DNA from: Polyangiaceae bacterium
GTDB taxonomy: Bacteria; Myxococcota_A; Polyangia; Polyangiales; Polyangiaceae
Reading direction: 5' to 3'
NCBI GenBank assembly: GCA_025937895.1
Contig: JAICQL010000063.1
Span: 1 to 36,044 of the forward strand
DNA length: 36,044 bases
The notes under the pieces were generated by a model. The model had not been told where the DNA came from. It ran no database searches and saw only the letters and a list, made by a program, of their open reading frames with translations. A program made the position numbers and the translations under genes. Positions 25,638 to 34,634 of the stretch are shown piece by piece. Position 1 is the first letter of the stretch; the number at the start of each line of letters is the position of its first letter.

Positions 25638-26495
25638 TTAGCCTCGTTCCGCGACAACCACCAGATGCTCCGAACGGGGGCTCCAGCGCTCGCGCGCGAA
25701 GCCCCCGTATTTCGCCGTCACGCGTAGGCCTGCCTCCGCCAGCAGTCGTTCGAGCTCCCCCGAGGGGGCGTAGCGCTGCTCGATGCGGATCTGAACGCTG
25801 GCCCCGCGTGAACGCGGCACGTACGTGTACAGCACGTCCAGTCGCTGGCGCGCGCTCTGCAGCCGGCTCTGCTCGAACACGTCCCACTGCTGGCCGCGGT
25901 GAAACAGCGACACCAGCGCGGCCCCGTCATCGCGGTGCCCGGCGCGCCGCGAGCGCAGGCTGTGCTGGAAGCGATCGGCCGACCACACGTCGAACAGGAA
26001 CTGGCCGCGCTCCGCCAGCTGCGCCTGCACGCGCGCGAAGCAGCGGGCCAGCGCACGGCGCCCGAGCAGGCAATACAGCGCGTTGTACGGCAGCACGATG
26101 CGGTCGAACTCGTCCGGCAGCTCGAAGCTGGTGAAATCACCCTGCACCAGCCGCACCCGGCCCCGCTGCGCCCCCCGCTGCGTTCGGCGCAGGCTGCGCC
26201 GCGCCGCGGCCAGCAGCGCCGGCTCCCGGTCGAGCCCCACCACCTCCGTGGCGACCGCGCTCAGCGGGGCGAGCAGGCGCCCGTGCCCCACCCCCAGCTC
26301 CAGCACCCGGCGCGCACCGGCGCAGTGCCGAGCGTAGTGCTCGGCATCGCCGCGGTGGCCGCGGTGGGTCAGCGCGTACAGCTCCGCTTGCAGCTCGTCC
26401 AGGCCGGGGCGGTGTAACACCTGGCTGTTCCAGGTTCTCCCACAAAAGCGACCTTGCCCAGCGCGGGACGTGATGGTTTCGGGCTGCTCGCGCAT
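25638..26495 (-). CDS. Class I SAM-dependent methyltransferase
   Basis: 285 aa cytoplasmic enzyme. Rossmann-fold motif I is VLELGVGHGRLLAPL, motif II the acidic end of VVGLDREPALLAAAR, then VRLVQGDFTSFEL and DRIVLPYNALYCLLG. The C-terminal half carries the beta-rich segment seen in small-molecule methyltransferases (LDVLYTYVPRSRGASVQIRIEQRYAPSGELERLLAEAGLRV, ending LVVVAERG). The substrate is not identifiable. ATG 26495 is used, with only a weak GGA upstream; a start nearer LDELQAELYAL is possible. It overlaps no neighbour and is divergent from the lipoprotein at 26538, 42 bp away, so both promoters overlap. Confidence 0.86.
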   Translation of the reverse strand: MREQPETITSRAGQGRFCGRTWNSQVLHRPGLDELQAELYALTHRGHRGDAEHYARHCAGARRVLELGVGHGRLLAPLSAVATEVVGLDREPALLAAARRSLRRTQRGAQRGRVRLVQGDFTSFELPDEFDRIVLPYNALYCLLGRRALARCFARVQAQLAERGQFLFDVWSADRFQHSLRSRRAGHRDDGAALVSLFHRGQQWDVFEQSRLQSARQRLDVLYTYVPRSRGASVQIRIEQRYAPSGELERLLAEAGLRVTAKYGGFARERWSPRSEHLVVVAERG

Positions 26496-26537
26496 CTAGC
26501 GGCGATCCGGCGGCGCCGCCCCGGCAGAGGAGCCCGA

Positions 26538-28061
26538 ATGAGCACACTTTCGCGCAGCTTTCGCTCGAGCCAGTTGGCCTGCTCTGGCCTTCCCGGCCTT
26601 GCAGGCCTTGCTGCCCTTGCCGGCCTGCTCGCGTGCTCGCCGAGCGAGGATGGCCCCGTGTTTCGCCCCGTGGAGGCGCCGTCAGGCCCCCAGCTGCCCG
26701 AGCCCGGCGCACCAGGCTCGCCCGGCGGCGCGATGTTCGAGGACTTCGGCGACGTGGGCCTCACCCCTGGCGGCAGCTCCGGGAGCGGCTGCGCCACCAG
26801 CCTGAGCGGCGTTGCCCGCGACCCTGCCGGACAGCTGCCGCTCTACAACGTGGTGGTGTACGTGCCCAGCGAGCCGCTCGCACCGATCCAGCGCGGGGCG
26901 CACTGCGAGACCTGCGCCGGTGATTTTTCGGGGCGGCCCATCGCCGCTGCGGTATCGAATGCCTCTGGCGCCTTCCGGCTGGATATCAGCGGCGTGCCCG
27001 CGCGCGCCAACATCCCGCTGGTGATCCAGGCCGGCAGCTGGCGGCGCGAGGTCACGGTGCCGCGCGCCAGCGACTGCGCGGACACGGTGCTGCCCGGCGA
27101 GCTCACTCGGCTGCCGCGCAACCGCGCCGAGGGCAACTTGCCGCACATTGCCGTGATGCGCGCGGGCTCCGACGCGCTGGAGTGCCTCTTCACCAAGATC
27201 GGGGTGGACCCGGGAGAGTTCACGCCGGGCGGCGAAGGCGGCAGCATCGAGCTCTATCACAGCGATCTGGAGAACGCGGAGGAGGGCACCGGGCTCATGC
27301 AGGGGGCCACGGGAGAGGTGGAGCTGCCGCGGGTCGAGGCGCTGTTCGACGATGTCGAGCGCCTGCGCTCGTTCGACATGCTCCTGCTCTCCTGCGAGGG
27401 CGGTGACGATCGCTACGACCCGCCCGACCTGACTCACCGCGAGAACCTGCAGCGCTACGCCAACGAGGGTGGGCGCCTGTTCGGCGGTCACTTCCACAAC
27501 GGGCTGATCGACAATCGCGAGCTGCCCGATGACTATCCGGAGTTCCCGGAGGTGGTGGAGTTTGCTTCGGGTCGCGAGGATATCGAGCCGCAGCTGTTCA
27601 CGGCCGAGGTCAACACCAGCTTCGACAAGGGCAAGGCGCTGGCGGACTGGTTGCTCGAGGTCGGCGGCTCCACCCGCCACGGTGAGATCGAGATCAACGA
27701 CAGCGAGCGCACCGTGACCGGCACCGTCGCTCCAACCGCTGTCTCCTGGATCAACGCCACCACCTCCAGCAGCGATGGCGACGATGACGACGATGACGAT
27801 GACGACAGCTCGAGCGAGCCGGAGCGCGCCGCGCTGTACTACGGCTTTCCCACGCCGGTAGGCGGCCCCGCCTGCGGCCGCATGGTGTTCACGGACGTGC
27901 ACCTGGCGTCTGGCAGCGGTGACTCTGGCAAAGAGGTGTTCCCCAGCTGCTCCGGAGAGCTGACCCCACAGCAGAAGGCGCTGGCCTTCTTGCTGTTCGA
28001 TCTGGCCAATTGCGTGCAACCGACGGAGAGCGCAGCGCCGCCCATCCCGAAGATCTACTGA
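26538..28061 (+). CDS. Large lipoprotein with carboxypeptidase-regulatory-like domain
   Basis: 507 aa. Signal peptide with lipobox LLAC (GLAALAGLLACSPSED), then a Pro/Gly linker. Residues ~75-190 resemble a carboxypeptidase-regulatory-like beta sandwich (SLSGVARDPAGQLPLYNVVVYVPSEPL, GAFRLDISGV, IPLVIQAGSWRREVTVPRASDCAD). The middle contains FDMLLLSCEGGDD and RYANEGGRLFGGHFHNGL, like a glutamine-amidotransferase or ThuA-type sandwich. A run of nine Asp next to Ser-rich sequence (about 441-455) divides it from the C-terminal part with GRMVFTDVHLASG. Similar proteins are common in myxobacteria without known function. ATG 26538 has AGAGGAG 6 bases upstream. Confidence 0.8.
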   Translation: MSTLSRSFRSSQLACSGLPGLAGLAALAGLLACSPSEDGPVFRPVEAPSGPQLPEPGAPGSPGGAMFEDFGDVGLTPGGSSGSGCATSLSGVARDPAGQLPLYNVVVYVPSEPLAPIQRGAHCETCAGDFSGRPIAAAVSNASGAFRLDISGVPARANIPLVIQAGSWRREVTVPRASDCADTVLPGELTRLPRNRAEGNLPHIAVMRAGSDALECLFTKIGVDPGEFTPGGEGGSIELYHSDLENAEEGTGLMQGATGEVELPRVEALFDDVERLRSFDMLLLSCEGGDDRYDPPDLTHRENLQRYANEGGRLFGGHFHNGLIDNRELPDDYPEFPEVVEFASGREDIEPQLFTAEVNTSFDKGKALADWLLEVGGSTRHGEIEINDSERTVTGTVAPTAVSWINATTSSSDGDDDDDDDDDSSSEPERAALYYGFPTPVGGPACGRMVFTDVHLASGSGDSGKEVFPSCSGELTPQQKALAFLLFDLANCVQPTESAAPPIPKIY

Positions 28062-28108
28062 AACACCGCTCCAGCCAGGGGCAGCCGCTGGCATGCCCAT
28101 TGCTGTCT

Positions 28109-28127
28109 CCGTGCTCGACCCGCACGG
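28109..28127 (+). terminator. Small hairpin after the 507-aa lipoprotein gene
   Basis: CCGTGC (28109-28114) pairs with GCACGG (28122-28127), 48 bp beyond the stop, followed by GATCAGCAAAATGCCCC. The same order of motifs follows the hairpin at 21683-21710. It argues against a start at 28093 for the next gene. Confidence 0.4.
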
Positions 28128-28137
28128 GATCAGCAAA

Positions 28138-28680
28138 ATGCCCCTGAAAAGAGCCAGAATATCGCGCTCGGCGAGCCGCGTCCCCGACAGGTGTAGTCAG
28201 AAGACCACAGAGTTGGTCACAGCCGCGGGTCGACAAGGGCCACGCCGGCACTCTGGCGCACGGCTCTTGCTCGCGTGGGTGGGTGTGTGCTGCGGCTGCG
28301 GCACCTTCGTCACCGCAACGTCCATCAATCCCTCGCCGCGGCCGCTGGTGCCCCGTTCTCCGGATTCGGTACAGGTGCTGGCCAGCCCTGGCCCGCTCGA
28401 GCCGCACGTGGACATCGCCTTGCTGGAGGTGGATCAAACGGAAGGCTGGAACCGCCAGGGGCTGGACTACATGGTCCAGCAGCTGCGCGAAAAAGCCGCG
28501 GAGCTGGGCTGCGACGCGGTGTACGTGAAGAGCAAGAGCTCTCGCCACGGTGAAGAGCCGTGGCTGACTCCTTCCGGCGAGCAGCTGCTGGCCACGTGCA
28601 TCGTGTTCACGCCGCCGGGTGCCGGCGCTGTCGCACCGCTGGAGACGGCGGGCACCCCGAAGCTGCCGGCTCGCCCCTGA
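28138..28680 (+). CDS. Small lipoprotein of unknown function
   Basis: 180 aa from ATG 28138; the start is uncertain. A hydrophobic stretch LLLAWVGVCCGCGTF with several Cys looks like a lipoprotein signal. If so, a later start such as TTG 28213 would give a more normal signal length, while ATG 28093 lies before a hairpin. The mature part contains VDIALLEVDQTEGWNRQGLDYMVQQLREKAAELGCDAVYVK, a pattern known from small myxobacterial lipoproteins and reminiscent of enterobacterial-type lipoproteins that sense GCDA-V elements; I cannot name the function. It ends in a Pro/Ala-rich tail. It is convergent with the TIGR03118 gene, 15 bp away. Confidence 0.65.
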   Translation: MPLKRARISRSASRVPDRCSQKTTELVTAAGRQGPRRHSGARLLLAWVGVCCGCGTFVTATSINPSPRPLVPRSPDSVQVLASPGPLEPHVDIALLEVDQTEGWNRQGLDYMVQQLREKAAELGCDAVYVKSKSSRHGEEPWLTPSGEQLLATCIVFTPPGAGAVAPLETAGTPKLPARP

Positions 28681-28695
28681 TGGCGCTGGCGCGGC

Positions 28696-29838
28696 CTACT
28701 CTCGAGGCGCCTCCGCCTCCAGAAACCGCACCTCCAGGCGACCGAAGCTCCCGCTCTGACCGGCGCTGCCGCCAGCGGTGAAATACAGCGCGGGATATTC
28801 CCCCGGGCCATAGCCGAAGACCAGATCCCAGACGCCCTCCACCACGAGCGGCTGCTCGAGCACGTCGTTGAGACCTCCGAGCTGCACGCGATGCTCGAGG
28901 TCGAAGGCCAGGATGCGCCCATCACCCGCGTTGCCCACCAGTAGCGCCCCGCCATAATACGGGAAAAACCAGGGCGCGCGCGTCATACCCCAGGGCGCGT
29001 TCAGCCCGCCTTCCGAGGCGACCCGCTCGATGAACCGGCCGTCGAGTGCGAAGGCGTTGATGTAGCCCTTGCCCGGCCCCAGCACGGGCCGCCCGTCCTC
29101 GCCGCGCTCGGCATAACTGACATACATGCGGCGATCGATGCGCTGGATGCCAAACGGCGCGTAGCCGGGCGGCAGCTCCACGTCCTCGAAGGCTGCAGGC
29201 GCGAGCTCCAGGTCAGGGGCGAACGAGGGGTCGAACACGTCGACGGTACCCGCGCTGAAGTTGGTGACGTACACCCACGAGCCCAGACGGAAGGGCACCA
29301 CCGAGAGCCCGCGGTAGACGGCGCCGCTGGCAGAGGCATCCACGGCGATCATGGCGTTGGCCGGATCCAGGTCGGGGTTGAAGCCGAGCAGCGTGCCCTG
29401 CTCGGTGACGAACAGATATCGAGCCGTGGCACGCTGCTCCCCGCTGGCGATCACCAGACCGTAGCCGTTGTTGTAGGCCACGCCGGTGACGGCAGCCGGC
29501 GCGCTGGCACCGGGCGGCACCGGCAAGGTCACCACCAGCGGCTCACTTGCGGGCAGCGGTGTTCCATCAGGCTGATACACCGTGACGGTGCCAGTGGCGT
29601 TGTTGGCCACCCAGAAGTTGCCGCCAGGCGAGACCTGCAAGCCCACTGGATTGACCAGGTTCGGATCGCTGGTGGCAGCGCCCTCCACGTCAGAGACCAG
29701 GTCAATCCGCTCGAACACCACGTCCAGGTAGCGCTTGTCACCTTCACACCCCGGCAGCGCGCCGAGGCTCAGCGCCACCAGCGCCAGCCGCGCCGCCCAG
29801 CTGGAGAGGCTGGAATGCGAGAGAATCGTGCGACTCAT
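28696..29838 (-). CDS. TIGR03118-family exported beta-propeller-like protein
   Basis: 380 aa. Signal peptide with lipobox-like LGALPGC (Cys about 30). The family pattern is clear: IDLVSDVEGAATSDPNLVNPVGLQVSPGGNFWVANNATGTVTVY, then VTGVAYNNGYGLVI, LGFNPDLDPANAMIAVD, YRGLSVVP, SWVYVTNFSAGTVDVFD, YAPFGIQRI, GYINAFALDGRFIERVASEGGLNAPWGM, LLVGNAGDGRILAFD. The repeats suggest a six-bladed beta propeller at the cell surface. The function of TIGR03118 proteins is not known. ATG 29838 is preceded only by a weak GTGAG. It is divergent from the permease gene. Confidence 0.88.
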   Translation of the reverse strand: MSRTILSHSSLSSWAARLALVALSLGALPGCEGDKRYLDVVFERIDLVSDVEGAATSDPNLVNPVGLQVSPGGNFWVANNATGTVTVYQPDGTPLPASEPLVVTLPVPPGASAPAAVTGVAYNNGYGLVIASGEQRATARYLFVTEQGTLLGFNPDLDPANAMIAVDASASGAVYRGLSVVPFRLGSWVYVTNFSAGTVDVFDPSFAPDLELAPAAFEDVELPPGYAPFGIQRIDRRMYVSYAERGEDGRPVLGPGKGYINAFALDGRFIERVASEGGLNAPWGMTRAPWFFPYYGGALLVGNAGDGRILAFDLEHRVQLGGLNDVLEQPLVVEGVWDLVFGYGPGEYPALYFTAGGSAGQSGSFGRLEVRFLEAEAPRE

Positions 29839-30069
29839 GTGCTCACGTTAAGCAAGTAAAGTGCCAGAGGCCTCTGCTGCGCGCCAGCCACGGCGCGCGC
29901 CGCAGCCGCTGGCGCGCCGCTGATGGAGTTGGGTGCCCGTTGATCTGGGGGGCAGCACGCCGGGTTCGGGTCAGCGCGGCACTGATTTTCCTGCGGCTCG
30001 CGCGCTATCGGACGTGCCGCTGGCCAAATATTGCCACGTCCGGCCGACACCTCGTGGGATGATGCGTCA

Positions 30070-31353
30070 ATGGGAATGCGCCGCTCCCTCAGCCGCTTCG
30101 ACATCACCTGCCTGGGTCTGAACGCCATCGTTGGCTCCGGCATCTTTGCGCTGCCTGATGACCTGTACCGGCACCTGGGCGTGCTCTCGCCGCTGGCCTT
30201 CCTGTGCTGCCTGCTGGGCCTGATGCCGGTGGCCTGGTGCTACGCGGCGGCGGCCGGCGCGGTCGATCGCAGCGGCGGCCCATACGTGTACGCCAGCGAG
30301 GCGTTCGGTGCGCGCGCGGGCTTCGGCGTGGGCTGGATGTGCTTTGCCAACTCCGTCTTCTCCTTTGCGGCGGTGGCGTGCGGGGCCGCTGCCTACACGG
30401 CCAGCCTGGTACCGGCGCTGGCGCCCTGGGGGCTGCAGAAGCTGGTGGCCGTGCTGGTGGTGACGGCGTTCGCGGCCCTGAACTACCGCGGCGCGCGCCC
30501 GGGGGCGCTGGCGGTGGATGGCTTCACCGCCGGCAAGTTCCTGGTGCTGCTGGTGCTCATCTCCGTGCTGGTGCCGCGGGTCAGCGCGGAGCACTTTCAA
30601 GACCTGCAGGCACCCGCCCTGGGCGATCTGGGCAAGGCCACCTTCATCGCGCTGTTCGCAGCGCAGGGCTTCGAGGTGGTACCCGTGCCCGCGGGCGAGG
30701 CGCGCATGCCGAAGCGGGATGTGCCCTTCGCCGTGCTCAGCTCGCTCGCGGGTGCCTCGCTGCTGTACATCGTGGTGCAGACGGTGCTGGTCGGCAGCAG
30801 CGGCGCACAGCTTTCAGTGCCCGGCGATGCTCCGCTGGCCGACGCCGCCCGCCAGATAGCCCCGGCGCTGGGCATCGTGATCGCCATCGGCGGGCTGGTG
30901 TCGATGCTGGGCTTCGTCTCGGGCAGCGCGCTCGGCACGCCCCGGTACCTGTACGCGGCCGCCAGCGCGGGGCAGCTGCCCAGGCGTCTGACGGAGATTC
31001 ACCCGCGCTTTGGCTCACCCCACTTTGCAGTGGTCACCACCGCCTGCCTGGCCATCCTGTGCCTGCTGCCCTTCGACTATCGCAAGCTGATCGGCATGTC
31101 GAACGTGGCGGTGGCCGTTCAGTATCTGGCCACCTGCCTCGCCGTGTACAAATTTCAGCGCGGCAAGGCCCGCGGCTGGCGCGCGCTGATGCCGTGGCTG
31201 GGCGCCGCGGTGAGCCTGTGGATCTTCACCGAGGCGTCGCTGGAGGAGCTGATCTGGGCCGGCGCCTCGCTGCTGGTGGGCGCGGCGCTCGTCACCCTGA
31301 CCAGCGTGCTCAGCAAGGAGCCGCCGGTGCCCGCGGTGGAGAGCAGGGAGTAG
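30070..31353 (+). CDS. APC-superfamily amino-acid permease
   Basis: 427-aa inner-membrane transporter with about 12 hydrophobic segments. The N-terminus has the APC hallmark SRFDITCLGLNAIVGSGIFALPDD (the GSGIF unwound helix 1), followed by GLMPVAWCYAAAAGAVDRSGGPYVYASEAFG, and the mid region FIALFAAQGFEVVPVPAGEARMPKRDVP, corresponding to helix 6 and the loop with conserved E-A-x-x-P. It probably imports an amino acid by proton symport; the specificity is not clear. ATG 30070 (or 30076) fits the family start; an extension to TTG 30031 adds hydrophilic sequence. It ends tail to tail with the GH12-like gene, the two stop codons lying inside a 14-bp palindrome at 31350-31363. Confidence 0.9.
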   Translation: MGMRRSLSRFDITCLGLNAIVGSGIFALPDDLYRHLGVLSPLAFLCCLLGLMPVAWCYAAAAGAVDRSGGPYVYASEAFGARAGFGVGWMCFANSVFSFAAVACGAAAYTASLVPALAPWGLQKLVAVLVVTAFAALNYRGARPGALAVDGFTAGKFLVLLVLISVLVPRVSAEHFQDLQAPALGDLGKATFIALFAAQGFEVVPVPAGEARMPKRDVPFAVLSSLAGASLLYIVVQTVLVGSSGAQLSVPGDAPLADAARQIAPALGIVIAIGGLVSMLGFVSGSALGTPRYLYAAASAGQLPRRLTEIHPRFGSPHFAVVTTACLAILCLLPFDYRKLIGMSNVAVAVQYLATCLAVYKFQRGKARGWRALMPWLGAAVSLWIFTEASLEELIWAGASLLVGAALVTLTSVLSKEPPVPAVESRE

Positions 31354-31359
31354 CCGCGG

Positions 31360-32364
31360 CTACTTCACATCGACGTAGAAGTCGAGGCTCTGCAGGTTGC
31401 TGACCGGGCTCCACAGCTCGAAGCCCACGGCCACGCTGAGCACGTGCGTGCCGGGCACCGGCAGGTTGCGCATGCGCGCGTCTGCCACGAAGTCCAGCAC
31501 GTCGAACTCCATGTCGTACGTATCCTGACCCTCGGCGCGCACCCAGTTGATGATGGGTTTGCCCAGCACCGTGCCGGTCCAGATGTCCCAGGTGCCCTCG
31601 ACGTTCGCCACCGTCACCCCGGTCATCACGCGCTGCCCGGCGGGCTGCTGCCCCGGAGGCTCGCGGTACCACACCATCAGGTAGCCGCTGAAGCTGCTGC
31701 GCTCCGTGCTGGTGCCCAGCCAGATATCGTAGGCGGCGTTGTATTCGCCCTGGTTGCCGTTGGGCTCCCAGCTCCAGCCCGTCTCCAGCGCGCTCATGCC
31801 CTCCAGCGCGCGCGGCAGGCCGCACTCGCGCGAGCGTGCGTCGGAGTAGACGCCACAGAACATGGTCGGGTACGAGGCGGGCTCGTACATCGGACCCTCG
31901 GTGCCCTGCATGCTCTCCACCGTGAAAGAGGTGCCCTTCCACGAGACCGTCTGGGATACGAAGCTCGGGCCCCAGCCGTTGGCCATGAAGAAGTAGCTCT
32001 TGCCGTCGCGCGTGACGTCGGCCTTCTGCCACTGGTTATCCGAGCGCCCCTCCCCGCCCATGGTGCCCACGCCCAGGCGCGAGCCCACGCCGCTGGCAGC
32101 GCCGTTGCTCAGGTTGGGCTGGCTCACGTTTGGGTTGCCCTCTGCGTTGCCGCCGCTCACGGTGCCGCCGCTGGAGCCGTTGCCTGCGCCGGCCGTGTTG
32201 CCACCGGGATTGGAGTACGCCGGGCTGGAGGCGGGGCCAAAAGCGGGTGCAACACCGTTGGCGTAGCGCTCGGCGCCGCCACCGGCGTCCGAGCAGGCGA
32301 ACAGTGCCATGCCACCGGCCAAGGCCAGCGAGCAGCTAGACAGCGAAGAGAAGGACGACGTCAT
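31360..32364 (-). CDS. GH12-like lipoprotein, catalytic nucleophile apparently missing
   Basis: 334 aa. Signal peptide with lipobox LFAC, then a Gly/Ser/Asn-rich linker (about 30-95). The rest follows the GH12 jelly roll: NGWGPSFVSQTVSWKGTSF, SYPTMFCGVYSD, GWSWEPNGNQGEYNAAYDIWLG, then SGYLMVWYREPPGQQPAG, WDIWTG, FDVLDFV and VLSVAVGFELWSP. The acid/base Glu is kept in GFELW. At the nucleophile, where GH12 enzymes read Y-E-L/I-M-I-W, this protein reads GYLMVW, so Glu is replaced or deleted. It may be a glucan-binding relative rather than an active endoglucanase. ATG 32364 places the signal peptide; ATG 32403 is also in frame. Confidence 0.78.
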   Translation of the reverse strand: MTSSFSSLSSCSLALAGGMALFACSDAGGGAERYANGVAPAFGPASSPAYSNPGGNTAGAGNGSSGGTVSGGNAEGNPNVSQPNLSNGAASGVGSRLGVGTMGGEGRSDNQWQKADVTRDGKSYFFMANGWGPSFVSQTVSWKGTSFTVESMQGTEGPMYEPASYPTMFCGVYSDARSRECGLPRALEGMSALETGWSWEPNGNQGEYNAAYDIWLGTSTERSSFSGYLMVWYREPPGQQPAGQRVMTGVTVANVEGTWDIWTGTVLGKPIINWVRAEGQDTYDMEFDVLDFVADARMRNLPVPGTHVLSVAVGFELWSPVSNLQSLDFYVDVK

Positions 32365-32531
32365 GCGCGATTTAACTGCAGTGTACGGGCTTCCTTCCGG
32401 CATTCACGGAGTTTCTCGCGCACTGGAGTATTCGCGCGGCGCGCTCGCGCGCACCTTGCTGGGAGCGGTTCCAGGTGCGATCCAGCAGCGCCCGGCGCGG
32501 GCGCAGCACGCTGCAACTCAGTGAGGCTGCA

Positions 32532-32557
32532 ACTCACCCCTGAGCGAAGGGGTGAGT
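32532..32557 (-). terminator. Perfect hairpin downstream of the SGNH esterase gene
   Basis: ACTCACCCCT (32532-32541) and AGGGGTGAGT (32548-32557) form a 10-bp stem with a 6-nt loop, 13 bp beyond the esterase stop codon. No T-tract follows. GCTGCAACTCA is directly repeated just beyond it (near 32510 and 32527). Confidence 0.55.
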
Positions 32558-32570
32558 GCGCAGCGACCCG

Positions 32571-34532
32571 TCAGGCGAAACCGTCGCTCCGAAATGGCTC
32601 AGCTGGCAAGCCCGCGCCGTTCTCCAGATTGGCGTCGGGATCATCGGCAAAGGCGTAGCGCAGCACGCGCGGCGCGCTGCCCGCGGGCGCCTCGAGCCAC
32701 ACCTCTTCACCCACGATCTGGCCGCTCACGGCCACGAACGGCGCCTCGCCGTCGCTCGCAGCGCTCGACAGCTCGAAGCCGCGCACGGGCCCGCCATCGC
32801 GCGTGCGCAGGCCACGCGCCTCGGCAAAGTGCACGCGCACCTGGGGCCCGAGAATGGTGACACCCTGTACGCGCGGCCCCGCCGCGCACAGCTCCCGCTC
32901 GCCATACGTGCAGGCGCGCGCCAGCAAGCTCAACCGGCGCCCCACCTCCTGCTTGTTGCGCGGGTGGATGTCGAGCGGATCGCCGACGTCGATGCTGACG
33001 GCCAGCGCCGTCCCTGGCTCACTGGTGGCTTGCGCCTGTGCCTCGCGCAAGAAGGGCCAGTCCCCGGCGGCGCGGTAGTTGGCCAGTTGCACCAGGTAAA
33101 ATGGCAGCTGCCCCTGGCCAAAGCGCGCGCGCCAGTCACGGATCAACGCCACCTGCAGCGCGCGATACTGCGCGGCGCGCGGCGCGTTGCTCTCGCCCTG
33201 GTACCAGAGCATGCCGCGCAGCGCGTACGGCACGAGCGGCGCGACCATGCCGTGGAACAAGCTGGCCGGCGCGTTGTGCAGGGCCAGCCCCAGCGGCACG
33301 GGCGGCGCGCTCTGGAACACGCTCATCGGCACCAGCGGGATCTCGCGCTCCACCTGGTAGCGCCAGCTGCCCGCCAGTGCGATGCGCTCGCCCGCGCCGT
33401 CCGCGCGCGCAAGATACAGCTCCGCCGTGGGCCCAGCGAAGCCGCCGTTGCCGAAGTGATCGAACACGCGCACGGCGAGCGTGCGCCGGCCCGGCTTCAC
33501 CTTGCCCGCCGCCAGCCGGTAGCGGCGCGACAGCTGATGCGCACCCTGCGTGCCAGGTGGCGTCCTGCCCACTGCCTCGCCGTCGAAGTAGGTGTCGTCA
33601 AAGTCGTCGATGGCGCCCAGGCTGAGCACGAGCTCCTGCCCGCCAAAGCTCGCGGGGATGTCCACGTCACGCCGGAACCACACCACCCCGTTGAAGCTCA
33701 GCCCGTGCGTCTGCCAGTAGCCGGGCAGCGGCAGCTCCGGCCAGCCCGAGACGTCAAGATCCGGGCGCGCCCAGCCGCGCGCCAGCCCCTGGTTGCCGTC
33801 ATCACCGGGCAGGGCCTGGCGCTGCCAGCTCAGAAACGCCTGCTCGTATTCGCGCTGCAGGCGCGGCAGCTCCGCGAGCTCTGCGCGCAGCTGCGCGCGC
33901 AGCGCCGGCAGCTCCGGCAACACGGGCGCGAGCGCCTCCTGGCTGGTCCAGGCCTCGATGCAGGTGCCACCCCAGGTCGAGTCGATGATGCCGATCGCCA
34001 CCGCGCGCGCCTCGTGCAGCGCGCGCGCAAAGAAGTAACCGACTGCGGAGAAGTCAGCGACCGTCTCCGGCGAGCACACCGCCCACTCGCCGCTGGTGTC
34101 GCTCTGCGGCTCCAGCATGGCGCGCGGCGCCACCTTGAACATGCGGATGCGTGGCCAGCGCGCCTGGGCGATCTCCGCCGGCGCGTTGTCGGCCAGGCCC
34201 ACCTTCCACTCCATGTTCGATTGCCCCGAGGCGAGCCATACCTCCCCGATCCACACGTCCCGCACCAGCAGCTGACGGCTGCCCTCCACCACGAGCTCGT
34301 ACGGCCCACCGTCACCGAGCGCGGGCAACTCCAGCAGGAAGCGGCCGCTGGCATCCGCGCTGCCGCTGGCGACCGCCAGCTCCCCCGCTGCGCCGGGGGC
34401 GCGCAGCCGCACCGACAGGCGCTGGCCCGGCGCATCCCAGCCCCAGACGGGCAGCGGGCGCCCCTGCTGGAGCACCACGTGCTCGGAGAACAATGCCGCT
34501 AGACGGGTCCCAGGCTGGCTCGACTCACTCAT
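32571..34532 (-). CDS. Sialate O-acetylesterase-type SGNH carbohydrate esterase
   Basis: 653 aa. Residues ~10-100 are an N-terminal beta module (LFSEHVVLQQGRPLPVWGWDAPG, the usual family opening). The SGNH catalytic domain begins VWIGEVWLASGQSNMEWKV (nucleophile Ser), is interrupted by a jelly-roll insert (about 270-420, with WFRRDVDIP and LSLGAIDDFDDTYFDGE), and resumes with LWYQGESNAPRAAQY and DPLDIHPRNKQEVG (Asp and His of the triad). Homologues remove acetyl groups from sialic acids or, in plant-degrading bacteria, from xylan side chains; the nearby GH genes favour the latter. No signal peptide is visible (MSESSQPGTRLAAL), so it may act on imported oligosaccharides. ATG 34532 lacks a clear Shine-Dalgarno. 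Confidence 0.92.
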   Translation of the reverse strand: MSESSQPGTRLAALFSEHVVLQQGRPLPVWGWDAPGQRLSVRLRAPGAAGELAVASGSADASGRFLLELPALGDGGPYELVVEGSRQLLVRDVWIGEVWLASGQSNMEWKVGLADNAPAEIAQARWPRIRMFKVAPRAMLEPQSDTSGEWAVCSPETVADFSAVGYFFARALHEARAVAIGIIDSTWGGTCIEAWTSQEALAPVLPELPALRAQLRAELAELPRLQREYEQAFLSWQRQALPGDDGNQGLARGWARPDLDVSGWPELPLPGYWQTHGLSFNGVVWFRRDVDIPASFGGQELVLSLGAIDDFDDTYFDGEAVGRTPPGTQGAHQLSRRYRLAAGKVKPGRRTLAVRVFDHFGNGGFAGPTAELYLARADGAGERIALAGSWRYQVEREIPLVPMSVFQSAPPVPLGLALHNAPASLFHGMVAPLVPYALRGMLWYQGESNAPRAAQYRALQVALIRDWRARFGQGQLPFYLVQLANYRAAGDWPFLREAQAQATSEPGTALAVSIDVGDPLDIHPRNKQEVGRRLSLLARACTYGERELCAAGPRVQGVTILGPQVRVHFAEARGLRTRDGGPVRGFELSSAASDGEAPFVAVSGQIVGEEVWLEAPAGSAPRVLRYAFADDPDANLENGAGLPAEPFRSDGFA

Positions 34533-34634
34533 GAACGCTGGCGTAGCCCGCAGCGCCGGACAGGGAAAGCAGCAAGGCCCGCGCTGGCCGCGCGGAGCAG
34601 TGGCAGCGCGAAAAGACGCGCTAGACTGACGGCG

